From the NCBI GenBank assembly GCA_029747585.1, contig JAPEVF010000211.1:1-64000 (forward strand): a stretch of 64,000 nucleotides of DNA, in the 5' to 3' direction. Origin of the DNA: Pleurotus djamor. Its lineage: Eukaryota > Basidiomycota > Agaricomycetes > Agaricales > Pleurotaceae. The position numbers were made by a program, and so were the translations under genes. Positions 23,604-34,486 of the stretch are shown here, piece after piece; position 1 is the first letter of the stretch; each line of letters opens with the position of its first letter. The notes beneath the pieces are model-generated. The model did no database searches. It was given only the letters and a program-made list of their open reading frames with translations, and was not told the origin of the DNA.

Positions 23604-23809
23604 GACTATCCGACGTGGTGTCTGCCGCCTCGCGCACAGCGACATCAACTTCCATGGTATCCCCTATTCCCTTTTGGGACACTATGGAGCGCCAAGGCAT
23701 GGGCAGATCGCTTGCACCTCAATCACACTTGCACCAAATTATCGGGGACGAGTATGTCAAGTCTGAGCGTCACTGAAAATGAAGACGTGACTTCACACCA
23801 AGGTGTGTA

Positions 23810-25553
23810 ATGTACTACTTAGAAGATACGCCGTCGATCTGATAGCTCAAAAGAATATCATATACAGGGTATTCCATGGGATGTCCTCAAACATATCTTG
23901 CGAAGAGCTCAGATTCCCGACCTTCTCGCACTGATCTCCACATGCCGGCAGTTCTATGTCCTATCGTCAGATGTCACCATCCAATACGCCGTTGAAGCTT
24001 ACCTTGCTGGTGCCAAAGAGATCACTTACGACCTCGTACCAGGAAATGTAGACGCACTCACTAAGACCTCATTACCAGAGAGACTGAACCTCCTGCGGCA
24101 CTTGGAAGAGGCTTGGCGCTCCCTCTCACCTACTTCCTGGGAGAAGATTGATGTATCCCATGAAACCAGTGAGTTCCATGGACTCAGCGGTGGCGTCCTT
24201 GAAGTCGGCGAAGCTTCTTACCTTGGGGATGGCTCTACTGCTGCGGTAAATTATGCTCTACTCCCTGGTCTTGGGCTTAGCCATACAGGTTGGACGTGGA
24301 AACGGTTGGACGTTGGCGGCACTATCTGCTCTACAGCTATCTCTCTCTACGAGAACTACCTAATAGGTGCCATCACGCGGTAGGCCCTCATTCCCATCTC
24401 TTTTCGTGATCCTGATTTACTAGATGAAGTACACCTCTACCGAACGACTTGGATCAAGTGATCATCGAGATACACCTCATCCAAGCGACAACCGTCCTAC
24501 CGCACCCCCTTGCATCCCGTTCTCCCATAACGGGACCACAAGCATCTCCATTTACCTCTCATGAAATCCGGAGCAAAATTCTCGGAGACCACATTGCCGT
24601 CGTTATCTCGTCCCTTGGGCCTTGTGACGACCATGACCGCTTGCTCGTCTTCAATTGGGTTACTGGGGAATTAATACTGGTCAGACTGATACTTAACGGT
24701 GACGCCTTGACTAGCTGACGGTGGTATTCTACATAGGACCACTCAGCTACGTCATGTAGTGTCTACAGAGGGGTTGCATTCTTGTCCGAAAGCATGATTC
24801 TCATCGAAGACCTCTGGGACAGCTTCATTGAATTTATGGTCTCTTCACCCGACTCCACGCTGTATCGGATATCTTCTCTTCCCGTCTCTCCAATTCGGTC
24901 TCACTTACGACATGTGCGACATTCAAGATGAGCCATGTTTGTATTCCAAACATTCTCCCTCTGCACCATTCTACCCGGCCGTTCGCTACAACCCAGAGGA
25001 CGCCATTATGACTATCCTGGTATTTCTCGGCGACAACAAGTCGTTTTTCGTCGCGAGCGGTCGCAAGCTTCTTGAGACCGCAGATCGTCTCTATAAGCTA
25101 CCACCAACGGATGAACCACCGCAAATAGACTACAAGGAATGGAGCGCTCACGCCGCGCGCTGGATTCCTGCCAACGAATTTGCCACCGAGTCTCCGATGA
25201 GAAACGGTGGCCAAAGAATGGTCGCGATCCGAGAGAATGCGCCAGAAGAGGGCTCCAAGTTTATCGTATACGACTTTAATCCATTTCACATACGCAAGTG
25301 GGCTGATGAGCTCTTCGATCTTGACATGGAGGACGAAGATAGCTACTCCTCTCGAGAGACTGATTCAACTTCGTCACAGAAACCCCGCCTTTTCTTGAAG
25401 AAGACACCTCAAGAAATATCGGAGAACCTCCCCTTTTCGTCTCCTCTTGAAGATGAATTGCCGTACATTCTGTATGAAAGCGAGCAAACGTTTAACTATG
25501 GGGCAGTGTGGACAGACGTAGAACGGGTCGCTGGAGTGACGGTGAGTGATTGA
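23810..25553 (+). pseudogene. Decayed duplicate of the F-box-type gene at 52437-54229
   Basis: The coding text follows copy 2 closely (RRAQIPDLLALISTCRQFY, VEAYLAGAKEITYDLVPGN, LYDMCDIQDEPCLYSKHSP in copy 2 and TYDMCDIQDEPC here). Lesions relative to copy 2: a 10-bp and a 4-bp deletion in the first 60 bases; a TGA right after the second splice acceptor, where copy 2 reads TGC; and a 2-bp deletion near 24811 (copy 2 GATACCTCC, here GACCTCT). The 2-bp loss throws the frame, and the rest continues in another frame as MNLWSLHPTPRCIG... to 25553. An alternative acceptor a few bases downstream could avoid the TGA but not the 2-bp loss. Probably a pseudogene; expression of a truncated N-terminal product is possible. 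Confidence 0.75.
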
Positions 25554-25920
25554 ATCGCTCCTTCTCCCCTCTAAACTTTTGAATGCCTATGGCTAGATGA
25601 ACGAATCATATCAAGCTTTATCGATAGATATATTATCTATGTGCTAATTTAGCACGACTCTCCTGTCTCCCACTCGAACCCCCGGAATTGCCACAAGACC
25701 CCGGCCATGAACCACTAGTCCGAAGATCCATGATCTAAAGTCCTGGTGTGCGGAAACCCTTGCGTACTGACTTCTTTCTGGATGAGGTACATACCATTGC
25801 TATGCACACACCATGGGGGAAACCGCAGTTTCCAAGCCTGTCCCCACATGGTGGGCTGCTTGAGAGGTCACCCTCTCAGGACATATTATGTACTGGCCCT
25901 TCTTCACAGCTATCATATTA

Positions 25921-25985
25921 AGATGAATATATCCGCCTTCTCCATCCCTCCTCGCTGCTGCTACCCCCGGTCTCGGAAGCAAGCC
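25921..25985 (+). pseudogene. 5' fragment of an M28 aminopeptidase gene
   Basis: AGATGAATATATCCGCCTTC followed by CGCTGCTGCTACC matches the start of the M28 relic at 52083 (minus strand), which reads AGATGAAGATATCCGCCTTC. Only the signal-peptide region is present; homology then stops and unrelated sequence follows. It marks one end of the duplicated segment. Confidence 0.6.
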
Positions 25986-26310
25986 GGGGCGTCGCTTTAG
26001 GGGCGAGTATGTCTCATTTATCTCAAAATGTCGCATCTCGGCTTACCCTTTCTGCTCTGCTTCTGTCCTTTTACTGAGTTTGCGGTAGATACGATTCATG
26101 GTAGATGAAATCCTGAGCGTCTGATTTGCTGGCCGACTAGGATTTGGGTATGAGTCTGCTGGGTCCCCTTTCAAGCCCCTAATAAGTATTGAACATTGAA
26201 CTTAGAACTCCACCAGCGGGAACGGAAGCGGAAGAAGACGAGGAAGGCAACAGCCTCGAACAAACACAGTGAAACAGCGACATCCAGCGGAACACTCACG
26301 TGAGCAAAGG

Positions 26311-26317
26311 TATAAAA
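26311..26317 (+). promoter_or_regulatory. TATA box of cyclin-like copy B
   Basis: TATAAAA 69 bp upstream of the ATG at 26386, same spacing as copy A. Confidence 0.6.
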
Positions 26318-26385
26318 GACCAGCACCCTGGTCGCGTCAGTCTTCCATCGTACCAACTCTTGAACAACCATCACACACCATAACC

Positions 26386-27159
26386 ATGTTCAAATCACTC
26401 GCGTCTGCTATTGCTCGCCGTACTGCTCGCTCCAAGCCTGCAGTTATTGAAGTCGCAGTTGAGCCTTCTCATGTATGACGTTCCCTTCATTGTAGTCCAG
26501 TCTGGTCTGGTAGCTGACTTTTGATTTGACATAGCTGCCATCGTTGTACCCCTGGAAAGATATTCACCAAAGACTTGCCATCCATTGCGGTCAATCTGTC
26601 CGCAAGCTCATGCTACCATCCCAATCCCCGACCTTTGCCACTCCCTCCGTCTCGCTCGAGGTCTTCATCGAGCGAATCCTTCGTGAATCAAAAGCACCCC
26701 TATCAGCGACTCTCGGCGCACTCGCCGTCATCAATTGGTTGACCGAAGGAAACATGTCCCCACTCGCCTGTTCATCACCACATCATCTGTTCCTGTCCGC
26801 CTATCAGGTGTTTGTGCAGAGCATGTGGGGCATGTACTGGGATGACGAAGATTGGGAGAAAATGNTGTGGAGGATGTATCTCGGAAAAGGAGATATCGGC
26901 GATGAAAATCGACGTCGCCGAAGCAATGTCGGTGTCTACCAAGGATACGCCCGAGTGGGAAATGCTGTCCTGGATCTCGCAGGATAGCACGTCCAAGCTC
27001 ATCGAAGACATGTTCGATGAAGAAAGAATTCAGTCAGGTTCAACACTGTTTGAAAGCAGGGATATGAGAAGCATGGAGTATGATCTCAGGATGACCGGAA
27101 TTTGGGTTGTCTACGAGTGGGAAGATGATGAGGATGTTGACGACGACGAATTTACCTGA
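26386..27159 (+). CDS. Small cyclin-like protein, copy B (one false-looking frameshift at an N)
   Basis: Exon 1 is 26386-26472 (29 codons, MFKSLASAIARR), exon 2 is 26535-27159. Exon 2 is 625 nt against 624 in copy A, and the one extra base is the N at 26865; without it the two proteins align end to end. Differences from copy A are mainly single residues (for example Q to H at the exon junction, N to D and V to E near the WEDW stretch). Domain content is the same: cyclin-box-like FIERILRESKAPLSATLGAL, SPHHLFLSAYQ, SEKEISAMKIDVAEAMSV and the acidic tail. I treat the frameshift as a consensus error, so both copies are probably functional. Confidence 0.6.
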
Positions 27160-27368
27160 CTGAATTCTATCATAATATTTTGGACAATCATTCCCCCCTC
27201 GGAAGCAGTCTTCGCGTGAACCAGTGCTTGCTGACTCCGTCCCCTGTCATTCCTCCTGAAAAACTCCGTTTTGGGTCTTGACCGCGATGTCCGCCACTTC
27301 CTTGGCGACCTCTTTTCTTCCCAAAAGTTCTTCCTCTCCTTTCCCAATTCTTCCAAGTTTATTTTGCA

Positions 27369-28829
27369 ATGTCCGGCGCTCCGCTGCTACCTCTTGAAAT
27401 CGTGCACCACCTCATCAAAGACGTTGGGAGAGAGGATGTGTACGCGCTCGCCATGACCTGTCGACATCTGCACGTAATTTGCATCCCAATCTACTTCGAG
27501 CAATGCGGCCTCGATATCTCTCAAGATTCTCTCAGTTTCTCGGAATCCTCTCATTTTAGTGCACCTCTTGATGCAATGATCGCTTCAACATTTATGAACG
27601 CGATGGCTTTCGAAGAAATCAACTTTATCATGCCGTGGTGTGCCCCCATCACAACTATATCGATAACTCACGCCACGAGAATAGAGAAGCTACTACAAAA
27701 GCTCTCATCCGTGAAACGTTTAACTATCCACCTTCGGCTTGGGCGACATTGCATTTTTAGCTTCTTCACTGCCGCCAAGTGGCTGTCTGCTTTTTGCAAC
27801 ATGCTTGCTGTGGCATCTAGCAAATCCCTTCATCTAACGCTCCGTTCAACTGGAAATTTTGAACAGGAGCTCGTTCAGTCGGGATTATCATCCTACACCG
27901 GCACTGACCAGGACCTCTCAGAATTACCATCCTATGTTAATCTCGGGCTTCCTGCTTCTCCCATTCAGGTTGATACTCTCGCCTTCTCGGCCCCTGCCCT
28001 TCTAGCACGATTTCTAGCTAAATCTACACTCTCAGCGAATTCGATCACTCGCTTGATCATTTGTCCAGACGGTAACCGTAGCCTGTCGATGAACGCTAGA
28101 TTCCTTGAATCATTCCATCTCCCGAATCTCCGACATTGTCAGATGGACCACGTTCGTATTGTTCCTACGGCATCGTTTCATAAATTCCTGTCGCGTCACA
28201 CGAAGCTGCAATCCCTCCTTCTCGAGCGAATGTATCTCCCTGCCTTGGAACAAGATTGGCCCACCAAGGAACCCAAAATTTCCGCTGCGATTCTTCCCGC
28301 ACTGACCACTCTCGCTGCTGACACAGCAACAGCCCTGTGGTTTCTCTATGATCGCCAGGCGCTACCCCATCTTCAGCGATTGGTAATAACCGCCGGTTCG
28401 ATGCAATCACGGTCCGTGGGCACACAGGATCAGCTCAAGCCACTGTGGAATAGTATCGCATTCCGGAACCCAACTGATCTCAGTAGTCTGGCCCTCCGCG
28501 ATGCTTTCATCGTCTCTCGATTTGTGGGAGTTCGAGGTCTAAGTGGGCTTCCAGAGCATCCGCTCAGAACCATTACGGCGCTCATCCTAGACAGTGGTGG
28601 GGTCGAGTGGATGAGAAATGCGCAGGATGCAGACGTGCACGGACTTCAAGCTCAAATATTGGGCGCTCTGCCGGCTTGGGTTTCTAGGTTGTTCCCTGCT
28701 TTGGAGTCGCTCGATCTTTCCAAGCTTGACTTGACTGTCTCGGCTCTGGTCGAGGGGGAATTTCTTGCCAAGATGGGCAGTTCACGCCCCAACGTGACCA
28801 TACGCCATAGCATTCAAAGGATCGGATAA
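27369..28829 (+). CDS. F-box/LRR-like protein, family member 3
   Basis: A single exon of 486 aa starting MSGAPLLPLEIVHHLIKDVGREDVYALAMTCRHLH, an F-box closely matching members 1 and 2 at 11.2 and 12.6 kb. It is longer because of an extra N-terminal half (MPWCAPITTISITHATRIEKLLQKLSSVKRL...) comparable to the one in member 2. LRR-like segments include LPNLRHCQMDHVRIVPTASF, LPHLQRLVITAG and FPALESLDLSKLD. Expected role is substrate recognition in an SCF ubiquitin ligase. It lies directly downstream of cyclin-like copy B, whereas members 1 and 2 lie about 7 kb from copy A. The frame is intact. Confidence 0.78.
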   Translation: MSGAPLLPLEIVHHLIKDVGREDVYALAMTCRHLHVICIPIYFEQCGLDISQDSLSFSESSHFSAPLDAMIASTFMNAMAFEEINFIMPWCAPITTISITHATRIEKLLQKLSSVKRLTIHLRLGRHCIFSFFTAAKWLSAFCNMLAVASSKSLHLTLRSTGNFEQELVQSGLSSYTGTDQDLSELPSYVNLGLPASPIQVDTLAFSAPALLARFLAKSTLSANSITRLIICPDGNRSLSMNARFLESFHLPNLRHCQMDHVRIVPTASFHKFLSRHTKLQSLLLERMYLPALEQDWPTKEPKISAAILPALTTLAADTATALWFLYDRQALPHLQRLVITAGSMQSRSVGTQDQLKPLWNSIAFRNPTDLSSLALRDAFIVSRFVGVRGLSGLPEHPLRTITALILDSGGVEWMRNAQDADVHGLQAQILGALPAWVSRLFPALESLDLSKLDLTVSALVEGEFLAKMGSSRPNVTIRHSIQRIG

Positions 28830-29036
28830 GCCACTGAATGATCGCTTCCCGACTTCCTTTGTACTATGGTTGTTGAATCCTTCCTTGATGTTCGCAAAAA
28901 TTCTCAACGCACAAAGCAACACAGTCAGCGGTTCTCAGTGGCTCTTTCCGATCGAAAATTTCTCGGTATAAGAAGTCCTCGCACATGTAACCTAATTCCG
29001 CCTTCATTCACCTTCCCCTCAATCTAGCCTCCCATC

Positions 29037-29538
29037 ATGACTATCCTTGATTTCGATCGCCAGTACCCACCTAACTTCAAGAATACTCGAGCCATTCCCG
29101 ATTTCATCGCCTTCGATGATCTCAAAAGCGAGCGTTTCCGCGTATGTGCAAGTGCATCACACAATCCTATCTGGTGACTTGTTCCAACAATCCTGCTTGT
29201 CTTAGGTCAACGATTTTGTAATTGCGCAATCATACAACGCTTGGAATAGAACGCTTGGTCCGGCGCGAGTGGGGAGGATCATCTCCATTGATATCGACTC
29301 AATACACACCACGAAGGAATTTACCATCGCATTTGTCGACACATGTACAAATGAGGTGGCTTACGACAAGTACTCTATCTGGAACTGTGATAGGATCACC
29401 TTGTACGAGGGCGATACGCGTGCTTTGGCTCGAACCCACGCTGGAGTCGATCATGACATCCCCGTCGTCGTTAAACCATTGAGTACGAAGCTCTTCACTC
29501 GCCGGGATGAGGACGATGAATTTCCTATGCGTCAATAG
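29037..29538 (+). CDS. Small protein of unknown function
   Basis: Two exons, 29037-29141 (35 codons) and 29206-29538, giving 145 aa. The splice sites are consensus and the 64-nt intron is typical. The protein begins MTILDFDRQYPPNFKNTRAI and has no signal peptide or membrane segment; VGRIISIDIDSIHTTKEFTI and KEFTIAFVDTCTNEV suggest a small beta-rich fold, and the end is charged (RRDEDDEFPMRQ). A TATA-like TATAAGA lies about 65 bp upstream. I do not recognise the family. The clean two-exon structure and a C/T-rich leader argue that it is a real gene. Confidence 0.6.
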
Positions 29539-29679
29539 ATACACAATGTAAACATCCCTGGGCTTCGTGTGTGGACTTTCGAAGCCACCGTTGCCCTCCT
29601 AATATTCTGCCCCTGTTCTAAATATATCGGTCCGGGCATTCCACTGACCGACACTCTTACTCTTTCTTCCCAAGTTATC

Positions 29680-30783
29680 ATGGACGGCGTCGAGGCGTTT
29701 CTCTTCGATGTTTTCGGTACAGTAGTTGATTGGCGGACGGCGATCATCAAGGAACTTGAGCAACACGCAACCCAAGTCGGGATCGAGTCTGGTAAGCGTA
29801 TCGTTGGTTACTTATTTGTATGAGTCACTGACTCCAAGCATCTCCACTGTGCAGGCAACTTCGACTTTAAAGCACTTGCAGACGAATGGAGGATGGGCTA
29901 CATCCTCTCAACGTGAGCCGAGGTAGCATACAACAAACGTGATACAGCTAACCCACTCAAATTCTGTCGCACAGTCGGAAAATCGCTGGCGGCGCTCCCG
30001 GACCACTCAACGTCGATGTCATGCATCGTAAGGTGCGTAACTGATCCGTACGACGACCTTCTTAAAGATGACATCTCTATTGAACTCGGAGCTGTAGTTA
30101 CTCGATGAACTTTTACAGTCAGAGAAGTGGAGCGCACTTGGAAAGCTGTGGGACGACGCCCACAGAAAGCAACTTACTCTGACCTGGCATCGGCTAGATG
30201 GTGCGATGAACCACACAACTTGATGAATTTTGTTGATGAATTTTGGCGTGGCCTGACTCATCGGAGGGCCTCCATACTTTGAGGAAAACCAAGATCATTG
30301 CTCCCCTCTCAAATGGAAATGTTCGTCTCTTGGTAGACATGGTATGTCACTAGCCTCTATCTCATCTCTCGTTCCGACGACCGTTAATTACCCCCCCCAT
30401 ATCTACAGGCGAAATACACGGACCTACCTTGGGACGCAGTCTTTTCTACTGAACTATTTGGTTCATTTAAACCGTATGTTTATTCCTTGGGGCTACCTCT
30501 CGGTGCCTGGCCTTCCTCTTTTCTGACTTTAAAACTATAACATAGACATCCAAATACGTATCTCGGCGCAGCGTACCATCTATCACTGGAACCTCATCAG
30601 TGTGCGATGGTCGCGGCTCATATCGAGGACTTAAAGGCGGCTGCAAGTCATGGGATGAGGACAGTGTATGTAAGACGTTCAGAGGAAGATGTCGTTGACG
30701 ATGTTAAAACGAAGAGCGAAGGTGGAGAGGTAGACCTAGTAGTTAGCTCTTTGATTGAGCTCGCCTCGATTGTAGGGGGATGA
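29680..30783 (+). CDS. HAD-superfamily hydrolase, haloacid dehalogenase type II-like
   Basis: Starts MDGVEAFLFDVFGTVVDWR, with the nucleophile Asp of HAD motif I (DVFGT). Motif II is the Ser in IIAPLSNGN, motif III the Lys in GSFKPHP, and motif IV the acidic pair in VAAHIEDLKAA. The cap-domain text (WHRLD... PDSSEGLHTL, LPWDAVFSTELFG) fits the type II 2-haloacid dehalogenase group, many of which act on unknown small metabolites. Introns are short. One predicted intron, starting at 30201 after WHRLD, must end near 30246 to continue as WPDSSEGL, but there is no AG in those 46 bases; the last two are GG. The gene may therefore be mis-spliced or inactive, or a base may be wrong. Confidence 0.75.
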
Positions 30784-31957
30784 GATGAGAATGACCTGAT
30801 GGAGATGTAAGCGTCACAAAAGTACTCAGTGATTGCACGGCGCAATAACTGAGGTGATAATACGTAACGAGAATATATTCATAACAAGACTACATGAGGC
30901 GAAAGCGATGGGATTTCCTCGAGATGAATGTACAAGGGGGAAGCAGGATGGAAGAAGATAAGTACCGCTCTGACCGCCAAGTGAGAGAGTACGAATGAAT
31001 AAGGCGAAAAGGTACGAGCACGAGCACGAGTTCAACGTTCAAAGCCAACAGGAGACTCCTATTCATGGTCCGATCCCCTTTCATACTGGATACTGGGCGC
31101 CTGACTTTTGACTAAGTAGTTGACTACTTACCACCACGTTCGAAATGCAGGGCTTAGAAACGCTAGGCCACCGACCACCATCGGAGTCAGCGTCATCCAA
31201 CACGACACATATTATCGGTGCAGCATCGGCTCTACCCCATCACGAAGGACATCCCCGTCACTACTCGGTCCGACACAGTCGTCGTGGTCCATGCCCTCTG
31301 CAAATGCTCGGTTTCGGTGAGTCCTTTGACCGGTTTTTTCTCTTCGTTGTGATATGTCGGCTCTTTTTTTAAGCCTTGAAACCCCATGTTGACATTTTTC
31401 ATAGTGGAATTGGACAGCTGCACTTCTGCGTGTTTTCAGGGTTGATCCAGACGATGAAGTCGTTATCACCATTGCCAAGTGACGGCGCGCTTTCGTTGAA
31501 CCGCCAGACCAGAAATGAGCTTTCTCGAATGGATCTCAGCACAGGACCGGTTACTTGCTGAGATGCTTGTACCGGATGCTCGCCTTTTCTCTCAGCCATC
31601 TGTTCGTCCCCTCTTCCACTTCTACGCAATATTCCTTACAATTGTACCTCAGGATTAACGGTCTATGGTCATACTGCTATAGAAGACGCTCCTACAGTGC
31701 TACCATCGTGTATAACCACTTCGACGCGTCTCAACGCGTCATGCTAGCCGACCACGGCATCACGGATTATCATTTTACCCCCGTTGATCTTGAAATAATC
31801 ACCTCAAGAAGTACACATACGAGCATGGTATAGAGACCGATGGGGTCGCCCGCTCGTCTCGAACGGGCCTTCCTCCTTTTTACCTGCACTATATAATCAT
31901 ACCTATAACGAGCCTCCATCACGCCCCTCGTTCACCTACCTCCCTCTTCTCTCGGCT
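30784..31957. other. Intergenic with weak coding traces
   Basis: No gene model holds. Traces such as WNWTAALLRVFRVDPDDEVVIT (near 31402, plus strand) and HRPPSESASSNTTHII (near 31160) look protein-like and an intron could join them, but a stop follows at once. They may be a short gene remnant. The last 100 bases are the MFS promoter, with TATATAA near 31890. Confidence 0.3.
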
Positions 31958-34143
31958 ATGTCCTCGACGTCGACTCCGTCAGCTTCCAGACCTGCTTCCT
32001 TTCGTATACCCTTTGAGGGTGCCAAGCCGCTTGTTTTAGATGGTAAACTTCCGACATCCTCAAGCTTAACCATTTCACCGGCGATCAAAGACTTGGAGAA
32101 GGATGTAGAAGTCGTTAGCTCGCAGAAGGAATACACATTCGTCACGTTCGAGAAGGGATCCGGAGAAGATCCCCGGGAGTGGAATAAACTCAAGAAGTGG
32201 TCGGTCAATTTCTCCCTCCACCCGCTTCGTTCGGTTGACTAGAACATCTAAAAATAAACAGGTATGTCACTATCGCGGCGTCCTTCCTGTGCCTTGCGGT
32301 GGCAATGGGCAGTTCAATTGTCACCGGAAAGTGAGTAGGAATTTTTGCTGTTTTGACTTCGTCGACCCACTCACATCGTCCGCAGCCTTATTGGTCCAGT
32401 CGAAGACCTCCATACCACGCAAGAAATCATCAACCTGACGGTCACTTGTTTCGTTATTGGCTTCGGTGTTGGGGTGAGCCACTCGTTGTTCCTCACATTT
32501 CCATGCCGATGCTGATAGGATCTTCACTACCAGCCGCTATTCTTCGCTCCTTTGTCCGAAGTTGTTGGGAGAACTCCCATGTATTGCGTCAGTTTCTTCC
32601 TGTATTTCATCTTCACCCTGCCCGGAGCCTTGGCCAAGAATGCCGCTACGCTTGTCATTACGCGACAAATCGCTGGGATAGCCGCGTCAGCCCCCATGTG
32701 CAACGTTGGCGGAAGGTATGTGCCCTTGCGTCGTTTTGTTGACTCCTGTTCTTTCATTAATTGTAACTATTCTCCAGCGTTGCCGATGTGTGGAGTATCG
32801 AAGAGCGCGGCATTCCTATGGCTGTCTTCTCGTTGACGATATTGTAAGTACTCCGAGATCAATCAATGCTAGCTGTCGTTCACCGAGGTCTTTAGCATGG
32901 GACCCTGTATCGGACCTATGATTGGCGGTTGGATTGGCGAACTTGCTGGTTGGCGATGGTTATGTAGGCCTTCTTCATCACCGGCTTTATCCGCGCATGC
33001 TCACCGAATCGCCTAGATTGGGTGTTGTTCATCCTCGTTGGGGTCTGCTTCGCATTCTCCTTGTTCATCCCAGAAACACTGGCCCCGCTCCTGCTGAAGC
33101 GTAAAGCCGCAAGGTTAAGAAAAGAAACCGGCGACGACAGTTATGTTACCGAGGCTGAGTTCCACCGTGTACCACTCTCGCAGAGCCTTAAGGTCGCTCT
33201 TCTACGCCCGTTGACTATGCTTGTGACCGAGCCGGTGGTCATCTTCATGTCCATCTGTGAGTATTTTCAGCACGATGACCGAACCCCTCTTGATTGACTG
33301 GACCCACAGATCTATCATTTGTTTACAGCATCTTGTGTACGTTGCTGAATTAGCTACACACTCTGTTTGTCTTCCGCTTACTATCCTGTCTTAGATCTTC
33401 TGTTCTTCGCCTTCCCCATCGCTTTCGCAGAAATCCGAGGATTCAGCGCCGGTCTTACCGGTATCACTTTCGTTAGCATCATGGTACGGTTCTATTCGGT
33501 TCCACACTGATATTGCGTCACTCATGTTATGGTAATGCATGGGCTAGATCGGCATCTCCATCGCCATGTTTCTCCTCCCTCTCCAAGAGAAATGGTACCG
33601 GAAGGCGACAGCGGATGGTGTATATCCCGAGGCGCGTCTGTACCTTATGATGATTGGATCATTGTGAGTCAGCACCTCATTGTCAGTCAGATGTGCGTTT
33701 TCCAACTCTCTACCCAGCATTTTACCAGCGGCGTTGTTTATTTTTGCATTCACTGGCGCTTACCCCGAGATTAGTTTTATTGGTGCGTCCTTTATGTCTG
33801 GCCATACAACGAATCATCGCTCAACTACCCCATCACAGCCCCGTGTATCGCAGGAGGACTCTTCGGAGTTGCTATGATCCTCCTCTACGTATCCGCCAAC
33901 TCCTACATCATCGATTCCTACTCGCACGTCGCTGCTTCAGCTCTGGCTGCAAAGACGTTCCTGCGTTCGATCTGTGGAGCTATGATTCCGCTGTTCGTTA
34001 ACCAAATGTTCCACGGCATGGGCTTTCAATATGCAGGTCTCCTCCTTGCATTGGTTTCAGTAGCCATCATGCCCATCCCTTTCATCTTCTACAAATACGG
34101 CGCTAGGATTCGGGCGAATTCTAGGTATAAAGCTCAAATTTGA
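31958..34143 (+). CDS. MFS transporter, DHA1 (drug:H+ antiporter 1) type
   Basis: About ten exons with short introns. After a hydrophilic N-terminus (…FVTFEKGSGEDPREWNKLKKW) come 12 expected membrane segments: YVTIAASFLCLAVAMGSSIVTG, INLTVTCFVIGFGVG, PLFFAPLSEVVGRTPMY (the loop motif after TM2), SVADVWSIEERGIPMAVFS, MGPCIGPMIGGWIGE, and near the end SANSYIIDSYSHVAASALAA and LLALVSVAIMPIPFIFYKYG. The DPREWN start and SANSYIIDSY motif are typical of fungal DHA1 exporters of the polyamine/multidrug type. The central loop (RKAARLRKETGDD...) is of usual length. The acceptor for exon 4 is chosen at CTACCAG so that GVGPLFFAPLSE reads through. Substrate unknown. Confidence 0.88.
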
Positions 34144-34486
34144 TGAAACCGCAGTACATTTCTTTACAGACGACGCTCACGAACTCCCAAAAAGACTTCC
34201 ATAATGTAAATTATTATACTCCCTTTATATACTCTACTTATCTGCCGTTCTATTCTAGATTTATATGTACATACTTACCTGCTCTTATCTTCCTGTGTTC
34301 GCCTATCACAATTTTGTGCAATGGCCATTTGATGGTCATGATCTAGCTGTGGTGAAAAGATTCAAAAGAAGAGGAACTGAACACTGGTGGTAGTAGCCAA
34401 ATCACGACTTAATCTGGGCAGTCTGTATTCATTCACTGGATGTAGAACAAAATTTGAGATCAGAGTCATTAAGCATGCGTCACATC
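34144..34486. terminator. Convergent 3' region of MFS and F-box genes
   Basis: Both neighbouring genes end here, tail to tail. The sequence is AT-rich with repeated TATATAC/ATATAC words suitable for fungal polyadenylation; no coding sequence. Confidence 0.4.

Larger units (their letters stand above)
23604..25985 (+). repeat. Segmental duplicate, copy 1 (partner at about 52025-54540, inverted)
   Basis: About 2.4 kb aligns by eye to the reverse complement of roughly 52025-54540. The aligned part covers upstream sequence, a whole F-box-type gene, its 3' flank and the first codons of an M28 gene. A block of about 110 bp present in copy 2 (near 54390-54500) is absent here. Copy 1 carries coding lesions while copy 2 is open, so copy 1 is the decaying one. 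No terminal repeats are seen. Confidence 0.8.
26205..27225 (+). repeat. Duplicated cyclin-like segment, copy B (copy A at about 3560-4570, inverted)
   Basis: About 1.0 kb including TATA box, both exons, the intron and about 50-60 bp of 3' flank (shared GGACAATCATTCCC next to TGACTGAATTC) is repeated in opposite orientation. Divergence is low in exons and clearly higher in the intron and flanks, which suggests selection on the protein or gene conversion. Confidence 0.85.

Noticed and set aside
23604..25985. Transposon as cause of the segmental duplication
   Set aside because: No transposase, terminal repeats or target-site duplication can be seen at the edges.
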